This document shows positions 9,120 to 19,124 of a stretch of 64,000 nucleotides of DNA, piece after piece; position 1 is the first letter of the stretch; every line of letters begins with the position of its first letter. This DNA is from Burkholderia aenigmatica (lineage in GTDB: Bacteria; Pseudomonadota; Gammaproteobacteria; Burkholderiales; Burkholderiaceae): NCBI RefSeq assembly GCF_902499175.1, contig NZ_CABVQC010000039.1, forward strand, positions 1-64,000. Direction: 5' to 3'. The position numbers and the translations under genes were made by a program. The notes beneath the pieces were generated by a model. The model was not told the origin of the DNA. It saw only the letters and a list, made by a program, of their open reading frames with translations, and did not search any database.

Positions 9120-10224
9120 CGTCAGCCAGGCGGCGCTGGCCGCCGCCGCATTGTCCACGATGCCACCCGGCATGCCGGCGACACCGCGCGCCGACGTGAT
9201 CGGCCAACTGCTCGCGGATGTCGCGCCCGATGCGCCGTGCGGCATGAACCTCGAATACGACGCCGAGTTCCTGCAACTGCAGGAGCGTGCGACGCCGCGT
9301 GCCGAGCAGCAATACGGCGACACCGTGATCCCGGCCGAAGCGCCCGACTGGCGCGCGGTCGAGCGGCTCGCGCTGGCGCTGTCCGCGCGCACGAAGGATC
9401 TGCGCGTCATCGCCTGTCTCGCACGAAGCTGGACCGAGCAGCACGGCATTCACGGCTACGCGGACGCGCTCGCGCTCGTCGCGAACCTGCTCGAGCGCCG
9501 CTGGGACGACCTGCATCCGCGGCTCGACGCGGACGGCGAACCGGACCCGACACTGCGGATGAACGCGCTCGCCGAGGTAGCCGGCGCGCACGATTGCGCA
9601 CGTGCGGCGCGCCGCCAGCCGTTGTTCGACGGCGGGCCGAGCGTGCGCGACGCCGAACGGCTGCTCGACGGCCGCGACGACGCCGGCAGCTCCGTGGCCG
9701 GCAGCCGCGAAAGCCTGCTGGCTGCGCTGCTGTCCACCGCGCGCAGCGACGGCACGACCCCGCTCGACGCGGCGCGCGTGGTACTGCACGCGCTGGATGC
9801 GATCCGCGTGTGCGTGACGGACAGGCTGGGCCGCGAATGGGTGCCAGACGAAGGCGATGCGGAGAAGGCGCTGCGGCGGATCGTGCGCGAAGTGCCGCTG
9901 CCCGAGCCGCAACCGGTCTCGCCCGACATGCAGCAGGCCGCACCCGGCGACGCCTCACCGGCCGGCCCCGCAGCAACCGCAGCGGCGGCGATGCCGAACG
10001 CCCACGCGTGGCGCGACGCCGAAGTCACGAGCCGCGACGACGTGCGGATCGGTCTCGACAAGATGTGCCGCTATTTCGAGCAGCACGAGCCGAGCCATCC
10101 GGCGCCGTTGCTGCTGCGTCGCGCGCAGCGGCTGCTCGCGCTCGACTTCTACGAAATCATCCGCGATCTCGCGCCGGAGAGCCTGCCGAAACTGGATCTG
10201 CTGAGCGGCGAGCGGAGCGAATGA
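9106..10224 (+). CDS. tssA: TssA (ImpA family) T6SS cap/baseplate protein
   Basis: TssA proteins help baseplate assembly and tail-sheath polymerisation in the cytoplasm. The 372-residue product has the ImpA N-terminal domain, with D-A-P-x-G-x-N-L-E-Y-D near residue 43 and PDWRAVE near 82, then a shorter C-terminal region ending with SRDDVRIGLDKMCRYFEQHEPSHP, typical of the short TssA class. The ATG lies 14 bp inside the kinase gene. About 70 bp of spacer separates it from tssB, and an internal ribosome site serves tssB. Confidence 0.9.
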   Translation: MHSNDVSQAALAAAALSTMPPGMPATPRADVIGQLLADVAPDAPCGMNLEYDAEFLQLQERATPRAEQQYGDTVIPAEAPDWRAVERLALALSARTKDLRVIACLARSWTEQHGIHGYADALALVANLLERRWDDLHPRLDADGEPDPTLRMNALAEVAGAHDCARAARRQPLFDGGPSVRDAERLLDGRDDAGSSVAGSRESLLAALLSTARSDGTTPLDAARVVLHALDAIRVCVTDRLGREWVPDEGDAEKALRRIVREVPLPEPQPVSPDMQQAAPGDASPAGPAATAAAAMPNAHAWRDAEVTSRDDVRIGLDKMCRYFEQHEPSHPAPLLLRRAQRLLALDFYEIIRDLAPESLPKLDLLSGERSE

Positions 10225-10297
10225 AACGAACGAAAGGCGCCGCCATGCGGGCGACGCCGACGGACTGCGCAACCTGATCGATGTGAAGGAGTGGACG

Positions 10298-10852
10298 ATG
10301 ACGGACAGAACCAAGGCGGCAGGCAGCGGACAGAAGTTCATTGCGCGCAATCGGGCGCCGCGCGTGCAGATCGAGTACGACGTCGAGACCTACGGCGCCG
10401 AACGCAAGGTGCAGTTGCCGTTCGTGATGGGCGTGATTTCGGATCTGGCGGGCAAGCGTGCCGAGCCGCTGCCGGACTTGCCGGAGCGCAAGTTCCTCGA
10501 GATCGACGTCGACAACTTCGACGAGCGGATGAAGTCGGTCGCGCCGCGCGTCGCGTTCCAGGTGCCGAACACGCTGACGGGCGAAGGGATGCTCAACGTC
10601 GACATGACGTTCGAGCAGATCGACGATTTCTCGCCGGCCGCGATCGCGCGCAACGTCGACGCGCTGCGACGGCTGCTGGAGGCGCGCACCGAGCTGTCGA
10701 ACCTGCTGTCGTACATGGACGGCAAGCACGGCGCCGAACAGCTGATCGAGCGCGCGATCAACGATCCCGACCTGCTGAAGACGCTCGTGCGCGAACCGCA
10801 TGCCCCTGCACAGGGCGGCGACGCGACCCAACCGGAGGCCCGCGATGAATGA
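10298..10852 (+). CDS. tssB: TssB, T6SS contractile sheath small subunit
   Basis: TssB (VipA) pairs with TssC to form the contractile sheath. The 184 residues contain the family pattern: QKFIARNRAPRVQIEYDV near the start, LPFVMGVISDL, and FLEIDxDNFDERMK, with a charged C-terminal tail. An in-frame GTG at 10283 exists, but AAGGAG at 10286-10291 sits six bases before ATG 10298, which fixes the start. The last 8 bp overlap tssC, the usual arrangement that keeps the two sheath proteins in balance. Confidence 0.96.
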   Translation: MTDRTKAAGSGQKFIARNRAPRVQIEYDVETYGAERKVQLPFVMGVISDLAGKRAEPLPDLPERKFLEIDVDNFDERMKSVAPRVAFQVPNTLTGEGMLNVDMTFEQIDDFSPAAIARNVDALRRLLEARTELSNLLSYMDGKHGAEQLIERAINDPDLLKTLVREPHAPAQGGDATQPEARDE

Positions 10853-12353
10853 TCCCGTCCAATCCCGCGCGGACACACGCGATACCGCGCAACCAGCCGT
10901 CGCGCACGACGAATTCGCCGCGCTGCTGCAGAAGGAGTTCAAGCCGAAGACGGCCGAGGCGCGCGAGTCGGTCGAGCGCGCGGTGCGCACGCTCGCGCAG
11001 CAGGCGCTCGAACATACGGTCGGCATGACGACCGATGCATACGGCAGCGTGAAGCAGATCATCGCGGAGATCGACCGCAAGCTGTCCGAGCAGATCAACC
11101 AGATCCTGCATCACAACGAGTTCCAGACGCTCGAAGGCGCGTGGCGCGGGCTGCATTACCTCGTCACGCACACCGAGACCGACGAGCTGCTGAAGATCAA
11201 GGCGCTGCCGGCGTCGCGCAACGAAGTCGCGCGGATGCTGAAGCGCTACAAGGGCGTCGCGTGGGACCAGAGTCCGCTGTTCCGCAAGATCTACGAAGAG
11301 GAGTACGGGCAGTTCGGCGGCGAACCGTTCGGCTGCCTGGTCGGCGACTTCCATTTCAACCACAGCCCGCCCGACGTCGAGATGCTCGGCGAGTTGTCGA
11401 AGATCGCGGCGGCCGCGCACGCGCCGTTCATCGCCGGCGCGTCGCCGGAGCTGATGCAGATGGATTCGTGGCAGGAGCTGTCGAACCCGCGCGACCTGAC
11501 GAAGATCTTCCAGAACACCGAATACGCGGCATGGCGCAGCCTGCGGCAGTCGGAGGATTCGCGCTACATCGGCCTCGCGATGCCGCGCTTTCTCGCGCGG
11601 CTGCCGTACGGTGCGCGCACCAATCCGGTCGACGAATTCGACTTCGAGGAAGACACCGATGCCGCGAACCACGACCGCTACACGTGGGCGAACTCGGCGT
11701 ACGCAATGGCCGCGAACATCAACCGCTCGTTCAAGCAGTTCGGCTGGTGTTCGTCGATCCGCGGCGTCGAATCGGGTGGGGCGGTCGAGGGGCTGCCGAG
11801 CCACACGTTCCCGACCGACGACGGCGGCGTCGACCAGAAATGCCCGACGGAAATCGCGATCAGCGACCGCCGCGAAGCCGAGCTCGCGAAGAACGGCTTC
11901 ATGCCGTTCGTGCACCGGAAGAACTCGGATTTCGCGGCGTTCATCGGCGCGCAGTCGCTGTACCAGCCGGCCGAATACCACGATCCCGACGCGACCGCGA
12001 ACGCGCGGCTGTCCGGCCGCCTGCCGTACCTGTTCGCGTGCTGCCGCTTCGCGCATTACCTGAAGTGCATCGTGCGCGACAAGATCGGCTCGTTCCGCGA
12101 ACGCGACGACATGGAGCGCTGGCTGAACGACTGGATCATGAACTACGTCGACGGCGACCCCATCAACTCGTCGCAGGAAACCAAGGCGCGCAAACCGCTC
12201 GCGGCCGCGCAGGTGGTGGTCGACGAGGTCGAGGACAACCCCGGCTACTACACGTCGAAATTCTTCCTGCGGCCGCATTACCAGCTCGAAGGGCTCACGG
12301 TGTCGCTGCGGCTCATCTCGCGGCTGCCGACCGCGAAGGCGGCCAACGAGTGA
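10845..12353 (+). CDS. tssC: TssC, T6SS contractile sheath large subunit
   Basis: TssC (VipB) is the main sheath protein, recycled by ClpV after contraction. The product has 502 residues, the usual length. Recognisable blocks are FQTLEGAWRGLHYLV near residue 90, the YGQFGGEPFGCLVGDF segment near 155, and a C-terminal LEGLTVSLRLISRLP. The start is ATG 10845, with GGAGG at 10833-10837, overlapping the end of tssB. A longer in-frame start at 10800 would bury the gene in tssB and lacks a ribosome site. A 71-bp gap separates it from hcp. Confidence 0.97.
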   Translation: MNDPVQSRADTRDTAQPAVAHDEFAALLQKEFKPKTAEARESVERAVRTLAQQALEHTVGMTTDAYGSVKQIIAEIDRKLSEQINQILHHNEFQTLEGAWRGLHYLVTHTETDELLKIKALPASRNEVARMLKRYKGVAWDQSPLFRKIYEEEYGQFGGEPFGCLVGDFHFNHSPPDVEMLGELSKIAAAAHAPFIAGASPELMQMDSWQELSNPRDLTKIFQNTEYAAWRSLRQSEDSRYIGLAMPRFLARLPYGARTNPVDEFDFEEDTDAANHDRYTWANSAYAMAANINRSFKQFGWCSSIRGVESGGAVEGLPSHTFPTDDGGVDQKCPTEIAISDRREAELAKNGFMPFVHRKNSDFAAFIGAQSLYQPAEYHDPDATANARLSGRLPYLFACCRFAHYLKCIVRDKIGSFRERDDMERWLNDWIMNYVDGDPINSSQETKARKPLAAAQVVVDEVEDNPGYYTSKFFLRPHYQLEGLTVSLRLISRLPTAKAANE

Positions 12354-12424
12354 GCGGCGGCGCAAGCAACGATCGGCATTCAACGCGGCATTCATCCTGA
12401 CATCGCACTGAAACGGAGACGGCA

Positions 12425-12916
12425 ATGGGCGTGGCAATGTTTATGAAGGTGGACGGCGTGACCGGCGAATCGGCGGACGCACAGCACAAGGGCTGGACCG
12501 ACATCCAGTCGTTCACGTGGGGCGCGAGCCAGCCGGGCGCGATGGCGAGCGGCAGCGGCGGCAATGCGGGCAAGGCGAGCTTCAACGATCTCGTCGTCGC
12601 CGCGTACATGGACAAGGGCGCGCCCGCGATCATCAAGAACTGCGCGAACGGCAAGCATCTGTCGTCGGTCGAGATCTCCGCGTGCAAGACGGGCGGCACG
12701 CAGGTCGAGTTCATGCGCGTGACGCTGCAGGAGGTGCTCGTCACGTCCGCGCAGGTCGCGGGCATCGATCCGGGCGACGTCGCCGATCGGCTGATGATGC
12801 ACTACGGTTTCCAGGCCGCGAAGGTGAAGAAGCAGTACTGGCAGCAGAACGACAACGGCGGCAAGGGCGCGGAGGTGACCGTCGGCTGGAACATCAAGGA
12901 AAACACCGAGATGTGA
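12425..12916 (+). CDS. hcp: Hcp (TssD), T6SS tail-tube protein
   Basis: Hcp forms hexameric rings that stack into the inner tube and are secreted. The 163-residue protein has the Hcp1 pattern: MFMKVDGVTGES at the start, a GWTDIQSFTWG block, and FMRVTLQEVLVTSAQ near residue 97. A short loop insertion (SGSGGNAG) near residue 40 is typical of Burkholderia Hcp. The start has CGGAGA about 7 bp upstream. It lies between tssC and tssE, and the 71-bp upstream gap contains no hairpin I can support. Confidence 0.96.
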   Translation: MGVAMFMKVDGVTGESADAQHKGWTDIQSFTWGASQPGAMASGSGGNAGKASFNDLVVAAYMDKGAPAIIKNCANGKHLSSVEISACKTGGTQVEFMRVTLQEVLVTSAQVAGIDPGDVADRLMMHYGFQAAKVKKQYWQQNDNGGKGAEVTVGWNIKENTEM

Positions 12917-12926
12917 CGGCGCGGAG

Positions 12927-13481
12927 ATGACCATGGACGACCCGCGAACCCGCGACGGCCGGGAGGGCAGCCTGCGCGACCGGCTCCAGCCCGCATTGCT
13001 CGACCGGCTCACCGACGATGCGCCGCAGCACGCGACCGAAGCGCCCGGCGCACTGTGGATCGGCACCGACCGCCTGCGCGCGGCCGTGCTGCGCGATCTC
13101 GCGTGGCTGCTCAACACGCGCAACGCCGAGGACGGTTTCGTCGACTGGTTGGCGTTCGCGCACGCGCAGGCGTCGGTGCTCAACTACGGGATGCGGCCGC
13201 TCGTCGGCAAGCCGATGTCGGGCGTCGAGCGCATGTCGGTCGAGGCGTCGATCCGCGACGCGATCCTCCGTTTCGAGCCGCGCATCGCGCCCGACAGCGT
13301 CGAAGTGCGCAGCGTGATCGACGCGGCCGGCGGCCGGGCTGGCGAACGGCGCCACAACGTGTTGCTGTTCGAGATTCACGGCACGCTGTGGTCGATCCCG
13401 CATCCGCTCGAATTCGTGCTGCGCTCCGACCTCGATCTCGAGACGGGCGCGATGTCGCTGCAATCCGTGGCGGGGGCCTGA
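12927..13481 (+). CDS. tssE: TssE, gp25-like T6SS baseplate subunit
   Basis: TssE is the T4 gp25-like baseplate wedge protein. The 184 residues include the WLLNTRN segment near residue 60, SVLNYGMRPLVGK near residue 85 and the conserved EIHGTLWSIPHPLEF end that precedes the final strand. The gene begins 10 bp after the hcp stop, with GCGGAG as ribosome site, and ends 4 bp before tssF. Length and motif order are normal. The EPR-like motif near residue 113 (FEPRIAP) needed for gp25 function is present. Confidence 0.93.
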   Translation: MTMDDPRTRDGREGSLRDRLQPALLDRLTDDAPQHATEAPGALWIGTDRLRAAVLRDLAWLLNTRNAEDGFVDWLAFAHAQASVLNYGMRPLVGKPMSGVERMSVEASIRDAILRFEPRIAPDSVEVRSVIDAAGGRAGERRHNVLLFEIHGTLWSIPHPLEFVLRSDLDLETGAMSLQSVAGA

Positions 13482-13485
13482 CGCG

Positions 13486-15357
13486 ATGGATACGCGCCTG
13501 CTCGACTACTACAACCGCGAACTCGCGTACCTGCGCGAGCTGGGCGGCGAATTCGCGCAGCAGTTCCCGAAAGTGGCCGCGCGGCTGCGGCTCAATGAAT
13601 CGGGGCCGCCCGACCCGTACGTCGAGCGGCTGCTCGAAGGCTTCAGCTTCCTTACCGCGCGCGTGCAGCTCAAGATGGACGCCGAGTTTCCGCGCTTCAC
13701 GCAGGCGCTGCTCGATGCCGTGTATCCGGGCTATATCGCACCGCTGCCGTCGATGGCGATCGTGCGGTTCGCGCCGATGCTGAACGAAGGCAGCCTCGCG
13801 CAAGGCTGGCGGCTGCCGGCCGGCACCGCGCTGCGCGCGCGTCCGGCCGCGTCCGAGCAGACCGCCTGTGAATTCCGCACCGCGCATGACCTGACGTTGT
13901 GGCCGCTCGAACTGACCGATGCGACCGTCACCGGCGCGCCGTCGTGGCTGCCGCGTGGCGCCTTCGCCGCACGGCAGGACGTGCGCGGTGCGCTGCGCAT
14001 CCGGCTGAAAGCGCGCGGCGGCGCCAAACTCTCCCAGTTGCCGCTCGACCGGCTGACGTTCCATCTCGCCGGCCCCGAGCGCGACGCGTTGCACCTGCTC
14101 GAACTGATCGCCGCGCATGCGCTTGGCGTCGTGTGCCACGATCCGGCGCAGCCGCCGCGCTGGTTGCATACGCTCGACGCCGACGCGATCGTCCACGAGG
14201 GTTTCGATCCCGCGCAGGCGATCCTGCCCGACGACGGCCGCAGCTTCCACGGCTACCGGCTGCTGCGCGAGTATTTCGCGTTTCCGGCGCGCTTCCTGTT
14301 CTTCAGCATCGGCGGGCTGCGTGCCGCGCTCGCGCGCGCGACCGGCGACGAGTTCGAACTGACCGTGCTGTTCGACCGCCACGACGCGGCGCTCGAAGCG
14401 GCCGTCAGCGCGAAACACCTCGCGCTGAACTGCACGCCGGCCGTGAACCTGTTCGCGCGCCGCGCCGATCGCATTCCGCTGCAGCCCGGCGCGCGTGAGC
14501 ACCATGTCGTCGTTGATCGCAGCCGGCCGCTCGACTACGAGGTCTATGCGGTGCAGCGGCTCGCGAGCGAGCAGCGCGACGACGGCCAGTCGCGCGAATT
14601 CCGGCCGTTTCACGCGTCGATCGCCAGTGACGACGGCAACCACGGCGCGTACTACACGGTGCGGCGCGAGCCGCGGCTGGTCTCCACGCAGGCACGCGCG
14701 AGCGGCACGCGCACCGGCTACGTCGGCAGCGAGACCTACGTGTCGCTGGTCGACAGCCAGTGCGCACCGTACGACGAGACGATGCGTTACCTGGCGGCCG
14801 ACACGCTGTGCACGAACCGCGATCTCGTGCTGCTGCAGGCACCCGGCGACGCGAACACGTTCACGCTGCGCGTGTCGGCCCCGGTCGAAAGCATCGTCGC
14901 GATCCGTGGCCCGTCGCGGCCGCGCCCGCCGATCGCCGATGCGCAAACCGCGTGGCGGCTGATCCGCCATCTCGGGCTGGCCCGCCACACGCTGACCGAT
15001 CTCGACGACGACGAGGGCGCGCATGCGCTGCGCGAACTGCTCGGCCTGCATGCCGACCCGGCCGATGCCGCGATGCGCCGGCAGATCGATGGCGTACTGC
15101 GCGTGGCGTTCTCGCCGGTGTTCCGCCGGCTGCCGACGGCCGGGCCGCTGATGTTCGGGCGCGGCGTGCAGGTCGACGTGACGGTCGACGACCATGCGTT
15201 TTCCGGCGACAGTCCGTTCCTGCTCGGCGCGGTGCTCGAACAGTTCTTCGCGCGCCACGTGTCGATCAACGCGTTCGCCGAATGCGTGCTGACCAGCGCG
15301 CAGCGCGGCACGCTCGCGCGCTGGCCGGCGCGCATCGGCAGGCGGCCCGCGATATGA
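13486..15357 (+). CDS. tssF: TssF, T6SS baseplate subunit
   Basis: TssF and TssG form the baseplate wedge. The 623-residue product begins with the family signature LLDYYNRELAYLRELGGEFA, followed by FPKVAARL and a DPYVERLLEGFSFLTARVQLK block. The C-terminal region has FGRGVxVDVTVDDHAF and ENxFF-like ARHVSINAF motifs. Length is normal. It starts 4 bp after tssE and overlaps tssG by ATGA, so the two are probably translated in fixed ratio. Confidence 0.95.
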   Translation: MDTRLLDYYNRELAYLRELGGEFAQQFPKVAARLRLNESGPPDPYVERLLEGFSFLTARVQLKMDAEFPRFTQALLDAVYPGYIAPLPSMAIVRFAPMLNEGSLAQGWRLPAGTALRARPAASEQTACEFRTAHDLTLWPLELTDATVTGAPSWLPRGAFAARQDVRGALRIRLKARGGAKLSQLPLDRLTFHLAGPERDALHLLELIAAHALGVVCHDPAQPPRWLHTLDADAIVHEGFDPAQAILPDDGRSFHGYRLLREYFAFPARFLFFSIGGLRAALARATGDEFELTVLFDRHDAALEAAVSAKHLALNCTPAVNLFARRADRIPLQPGAREHHVVVDRSRPLDYEVYAVQRLASEQRDDGQSREFRPFHASIASDDGNHGAYYTVRREPRLVSTQARASGTRTGYVGSETYVSLVDSQCAPYDETMRYLAADTLCTNRDLVLLQAPGDANTFTLRVSAPVESIVAIRGPSRPRPPIADAQTAWRLIRHLGLARHTLTDLDDDEGAHALRELLGLHADPADAAMRRQIDGVLRVAFSPVFRRLPTAGPLMFGRGVQVDVTVDDHAFSGDSPFLLGAVLEQFFARHVSINAFAECVLTSAQRGTLARWPARIGRRPAI

Positions 15358-16451
15358 AGCGCGATAGGTCACCGGGCGCCGCCCCGGCCGCCGAAGCCGC
15401 ACGCCGCGACGCGTGGTGGGCACGCCTGCGTGCCGCGCCGCATGGTTACGACCTGTTCCAGGCGCTGCGCTGGCTCGACGCGCTGTCGCCCGGCCGCGCG
15501 CCGCTTGGCCATGCCGCGCGGCCGCGTGACGAACCGGTGCGGCTCGGGCAGCAGCCGTCGCTCGCGTTCGCGGCATCGATGCTGGCCGGCGTGAGCGACG
15601 AGAGCAGTGGCACGCCGCCGCGCATCGCGATCCACGGGTTCGGGGTGTTCGGGCCGAACGGGCCGCTGCCGACACACCTGACCGAATACGCGCACGAACG
15701 CGCGGCACAGCACGACGACCCGACGTTCGCCGCGTTCGCCGACCTGTTCCATCACCGGCTGATCCTGCTGTTCTACCGCGCGTGGGCCGACGCGCAGCCG
15801 ACGGTGAGCCTCGATCGCCCGGAACGTGCACGGTTCGATGGCTATGTCGCGAGCCTGATCGGGCGAGCAGCACACGGCGACAAACCGGCCTCGCAAGCCA
15901 ACGCCGACACCGACGCGCTCGCGCCGCACGCACGCTATTTCCATGCGGGCCATCTGGTGCGGCACACGCGCAACCCGGAGGGCCTCGTGCAGATCCTGCG
16001 CCGGCACTTCGGTGTCGAGGCCCGCGTCGTCGAGCACGTGCCGCAGTGGGTCGCGATCGAACGCTCGCAACGCTGCACGATCCGCGCGACGCGGCCGACG
16101 TTGCGGGTCGGCGCCGTCGCACTCGGCATCGCGGTGCGCGATGCGCAGTCGCGCTTCCGGATCGTGCTCGGCCCGCTGTCGCTCGACGCGTACCGCCGTT
16201 TCCTGCCGGGCGGCCCGCATGCCCGGCAGCTTGCGCAATGGGTGCGCGAATACGTCGGCATCGAGTTCGACTGGGACGTGCAACTCGAACTTGCGGCCGA
16301 CGCGGTGCCGGCGATCGCGCTCGGCGCGCCGCAGGGCATCGGCCGCACCGCGTGGCTCGGACAGCGGCTCGAACCGGGCCCCGCGCGCGACCTCGTCGTC
16401 CGCTACGACGTGCGGCGCGGCGGCGCCCCCCTTCATCGCGAAACCGCCTAA
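15354..16451 (+). CDS. tssG: TssG, T6SS baseplate subunit
   Basis: TssG is the partner of TssF in the baseplate wedge. The 365-residue protein shows the expected YDLFQALRWLDAL near residue 30, a GFGVFGPNGPLPTHLTEYA block near residue 95, and the C-terminal region with RxFLPGGPHARQLAQWVREYVG. The start is taken at ATG 15354, which overlaps the tssF stop. A much longer upstream extension in the same frame would overlap nearly 600 bp of tssF and has no family similarity. It ends 12 bp before clpV. Confidence 0.93.
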   Translation: MKRDRSPGAAPAAEAARRDAWWARLRAAPHGYDLFQALRWLDALSPGRAPLGHAARPRDEPVRLGQQPSLAFAASMLAGVSDESSGTPPRIAIHGFGVFGPNGPLPTHLTEYAHERAAQHDDPTFAAFADLFHHRLILLFYRAWADAQPTVSLDRPERARFDGYVASLIGRAAHGDKPASQANADTDALAPHARYFHAGHLVRHTRNPEGLVQILRRHFGVEARVVEHVPQWVAIERSQRCTIRATRPTLRVGAVALGIAVRDAQSRFRIVLGPLSLDAYRRFLPGGPHARQLAQWVREYVGIEFDWDVQLELAADAVPAIALGAPQGIGRTAWLGQRLEPGPARDLVVRYDVRRGGAPLHRETA

Positions 16452-16463
16452 ACGGGAACCGTC

Positions 16464-19124
16464 ATGTCCGATATCGGCCGCGCCAACCTGTTCGGAAAAC
16501 TGAATCCGTTCCTCTACGAGACGCTCGAGCAGGCGACCGGCTTCTGCCGGCTGCGCGGCAATCCGTATGTCGAACTTGCACACTGGCTCAAGCAGATGCT
16601 GCAGCGGCCCGACGGCGACCTGCAGCGCGTACTGCGCCACTTCGCGATCGACGACGCCGCGCTCGACCGCGGGCTCGTTGCCGCGCTCGACAAGCTGCCG
16701 CGCGGCGCGGGCTCGGTGTCCGATCTATCCGTGCATATCGATGATGCGGTCGAGCGCGCATGGGTCTATGCGACGCTGAAGTACGACGCGACGCGTATTC
16801 GCGGCGCGGTGCTGCTGCTCGCGATCCTGAAGACGCCGCAATTGCGTAACGTGCTGCTGGCGATCACGCGCGAATTCGAGCGCATCGTGCCGGACGTGCT
16901 CGCCGACGCACTCGAATCGATCGTCGAAGGCTCGCCGGAGGCACCACCGGCCGGGCAGGCTGCGCCGGGCGGCGACGCTGCGATGCGCGGCACGACCGCC
17001 GCCGCCGACGGCTCGGCGCTTGCGCGCTTCGCGGTCGACCTGACCGCCCGCGCGCGGGCCGGCGAAATCGATCCCGTGATCGGGCGCGATCCGGAGATTC
17101 GCCAGATCGTCGACATCCTGCTGCGGCGCCGGCAGAACAACCCGCTGCTGGTCGGCGAGGCCGGCGTCGGCAAGACCGCCGTCGCGGAAGGCTTCGCGCT
17201 GCGAATCGCCGCCGGCGACGTGCCGCCATCGCTGCGCGACGTCGCGCTGTACCTGCTCGACATCGGGCTGCTGCAGGCCGGCGCGAGCGTGAAGGGCGAG
17301 TTCGAGAGCCGGCTGCGCGGCGTGATCGACGAAGCGATGTCGTCCGAGCGGCCCTCGATCCTGTTCATCGATGAAGTCCACACGCTCGTCGGCGCGGGCG
17401 GGGCCGCCGGCACCGGCGACGCCGCGAACCTGTTGAAGCCCGCGCTCGCGCGCGGGCTGCTGCGCACGATCGGTGCGACCACATGGTCCGAGTACAAGCA
17501 GTACATCGAGAAGGATCCCGCGCTGACGCGGCGCTTCCAGCTCGTGCACGTGCACGAACCCGAAGAAGCGGCTGCGCTGACGATGCTGCGTGGCCTGGCC
17601 GGGAAACTCGAGGCCCACCATCGCGTGCTGGTGCTCGACGACGCGTTGCAGGCCGCCGTCACGCTGTCGCACCGCTACATTCCCGCCCGCCAGTTGCCCG
17701 ACAAGGCGATCAGCCTGCTCGATACGGCCTGCGCGCGCGTCGCCGTCAGCCAGCACGCGGTGCCCGCGCCGATCGAAGATGCGCGCCGCCGGATCGACAG
17801 CCTGCGTGTCGAACAGGAACGGATCGGGCGCGAATGCACGCTCGGCACCGGCGATACGGCCCGGCGCGAGGCGATCGATCACGACATCGCCGCTGCCCAG
17901 ACCGAACTCGACCGGCTCGACACGCGCTGGCAAACCGAACGCGACGCGTTGACGGCGATCGTCGACGCCCGCGCGCTGCTGCTCGACGACGATCCGTCGC
18001 GTGCGCTCGACGCCGACGCGCGTACCGCGGCACAGAGCCGTCTCTCGGCCGCACAGCAGGCGCTGACCGACCTGCAGGGCGACGCGCCGCTCGTGCTGCC
18101 CGCCGTCGACACGCATGCGGTGGCCGCCGTCGTGGCCGACTGGACCGGCATTCCGCTCGGCCGGATGGTGCGCGACGAAACGCAGGCCGTGCTGAGGCTC
18201 GCCGATACGCTCGGCGAGCGCGTCGTCGGCCAGAAGCACGCGGTCGAACTGATCGCCGAGCGCATCCAGACCGCACGCGCGAAGCTGGACGATCCGAAGA
18301 AGCCGCATGGCGTGTTCCTGCTGTGCGGCCCGTCGGGTGTCGGCAAGACCGAGACCGCGCTCGCACTGGCCGACACGCTGTACGGCGGCGAACACAACGC
18401 AATCACGATCAACATGAGCGAGTTCCAGGAGGCGCATACCGTGTCGACGCTGAAAGGCGCGCCGCCCGGCTATGTCGGCTACGGCCAGGGCGGGGTGCTC
18501 ACCGAGGCCGTGCGCCGCCGCCCGTACAGCGTCGTGCTGCTCGACGAGATCGAGAAGGCGCACCGCGACGTGCACGAGATCTTCTTCCAGGTATTCGACA
18601 AGGGCTGGATGGAGGACGGCGAAGGGCGCGACATCGATTTCCGGCATACGGTGATCCTGCTGACGTCGAACGTCGGCGCCGATCGCGTGATGCAGCTATG
18701 CCGCGATCCCGAGCGCCTGCCGGACACGCAGACGCTCGCCGATGCGCTGCGCGCGCCGCTGCTCGACGTGTTTCCCGCCGCGCTGCTCGGCCGGCTGACC
18801 GTCGTACCGTACTACCCGCTCACCGACGCGACGCTCGCGCGGATCGTCGCATTGCAGTTGCGGCGGATCGAGCAGCGGATCGACGCGCATCACGGCATCC
18901 GGCTGCACTGCACCGACGCGGCGACCGCGCTGGTCGTCGAGCGCTGCCGGACGATCGAATCCGGTGGCCGGATGGTCGACGCGATTCTCACGCATACCGT
19001 GATGCCACGCATCGGCCGCGCGATCCTGCAGGCCACGCTCGAAGGGCGCGCGCTCGCGTCGATCGAGTTGAGCGCGGCCGACGGCGAATTCACGTACCGG
19101 TTCGACGAGGAGGAAACGACGTGA
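16464..19124 (+). CDS. clpV: TssH (ClpV), T6SS sheath-recycling AAA+ ATPase
   Basis: ClpV extracts and unfolds contracted TssB-TssC sheath so it can be reused. The 886 residues contain an N-terminal Clp_N-type domain (about 10-160) and a first AAA+ module with Walker A GEAGVGKT at 231-238 and LFIDEVH near 300. A coiled-coil middle region (about 420-540) and a second AAA+ module follow, with GPSGVGKT at 622-629 and VVLLDEIEK near 693. Both ATPase sites look intact. The start follows tssG by 12 bp, and the stop overlaps the vgrG GTG start. Confidence 0.97.
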   Translation: MSDIGRANLFGKLNPFLYETLEQATGFCRLRGNPYVELAHWLKQMLQRPDGDLQRVLRHFAIDDAALDRGLVAALDKLPRGAGSVSDLSVHIDDAVERAWVYATLKYDATRIRGAVLLLAILKTPQLRNVLLAITREFERIVPDVLADALESIVEGSPEAPPAGQAAPGGDAAMRGTTAAADGSALARFAVDLTARARAGEIDPVIGRDPEIRQIVDILLRRRQNNPLLVGEAGVGKTAVAEGFALRIAAGDVPPSLRDVALYLLDIGLLQAGASVKGEFESRLRGVIDEAMSSERPSILFIDEVHTLVGAGGAAGTGDAANLLKPALARGLLRTIGATTWSEYKQYIEKDPALTRRFQLVHVHEPEEAAALTMLRGLAGKLEAHHRVLVLDDALQAAVTLSHRYIPARQLPDKAISLLDTACARVAVSQHAVPAPIEDARRRIDSLRVEQERIGRECTLGTGDTARREAIDHDIAAAQTELDRLDTRWQTERDALTAIVDARALLLDDDPSRALDADARTAAQSRLSAAQQALTDLQGDAPLVLPAVDTHAVAAVVADWTGIPLGRMVRDETQAVLRLADTLGERVVGQKHAVELIAERIQTARAKLDDPKKPHGVFLLCGPSGVGKTETALALADTLYGGEHNAITINMSEFQEAHTVSTLKGAPPGYVGYGQGGVLTEAVRRRPYSVVLLDEIEKAHRDVHEIFFQVFDKGWMEDGEGRDIDFRHTVILLTSNVGADRVMQLCRDPERLPDTQTLADALRAPLLDVFPAALLGRLTVVPYYPLTDATLARIVALQLRRIEQRIDAHHGIRLHCTDAATALVVERCRTIESGGRMVDAILTHTVMPRIGRAILQATLEGRALASIELSAADGEFTYRFDEEETT

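Noticed and set aside
10800..10844. Longer tssC start
   Set aside because: ATG 10845 has GGAGG upstream and matches family starts.
13180..16122. Long open frame antisense to tssE-tssF-tssG
   Set aside because: Composition is Arg/Ala-rich and it overlaps three confirmed genes.
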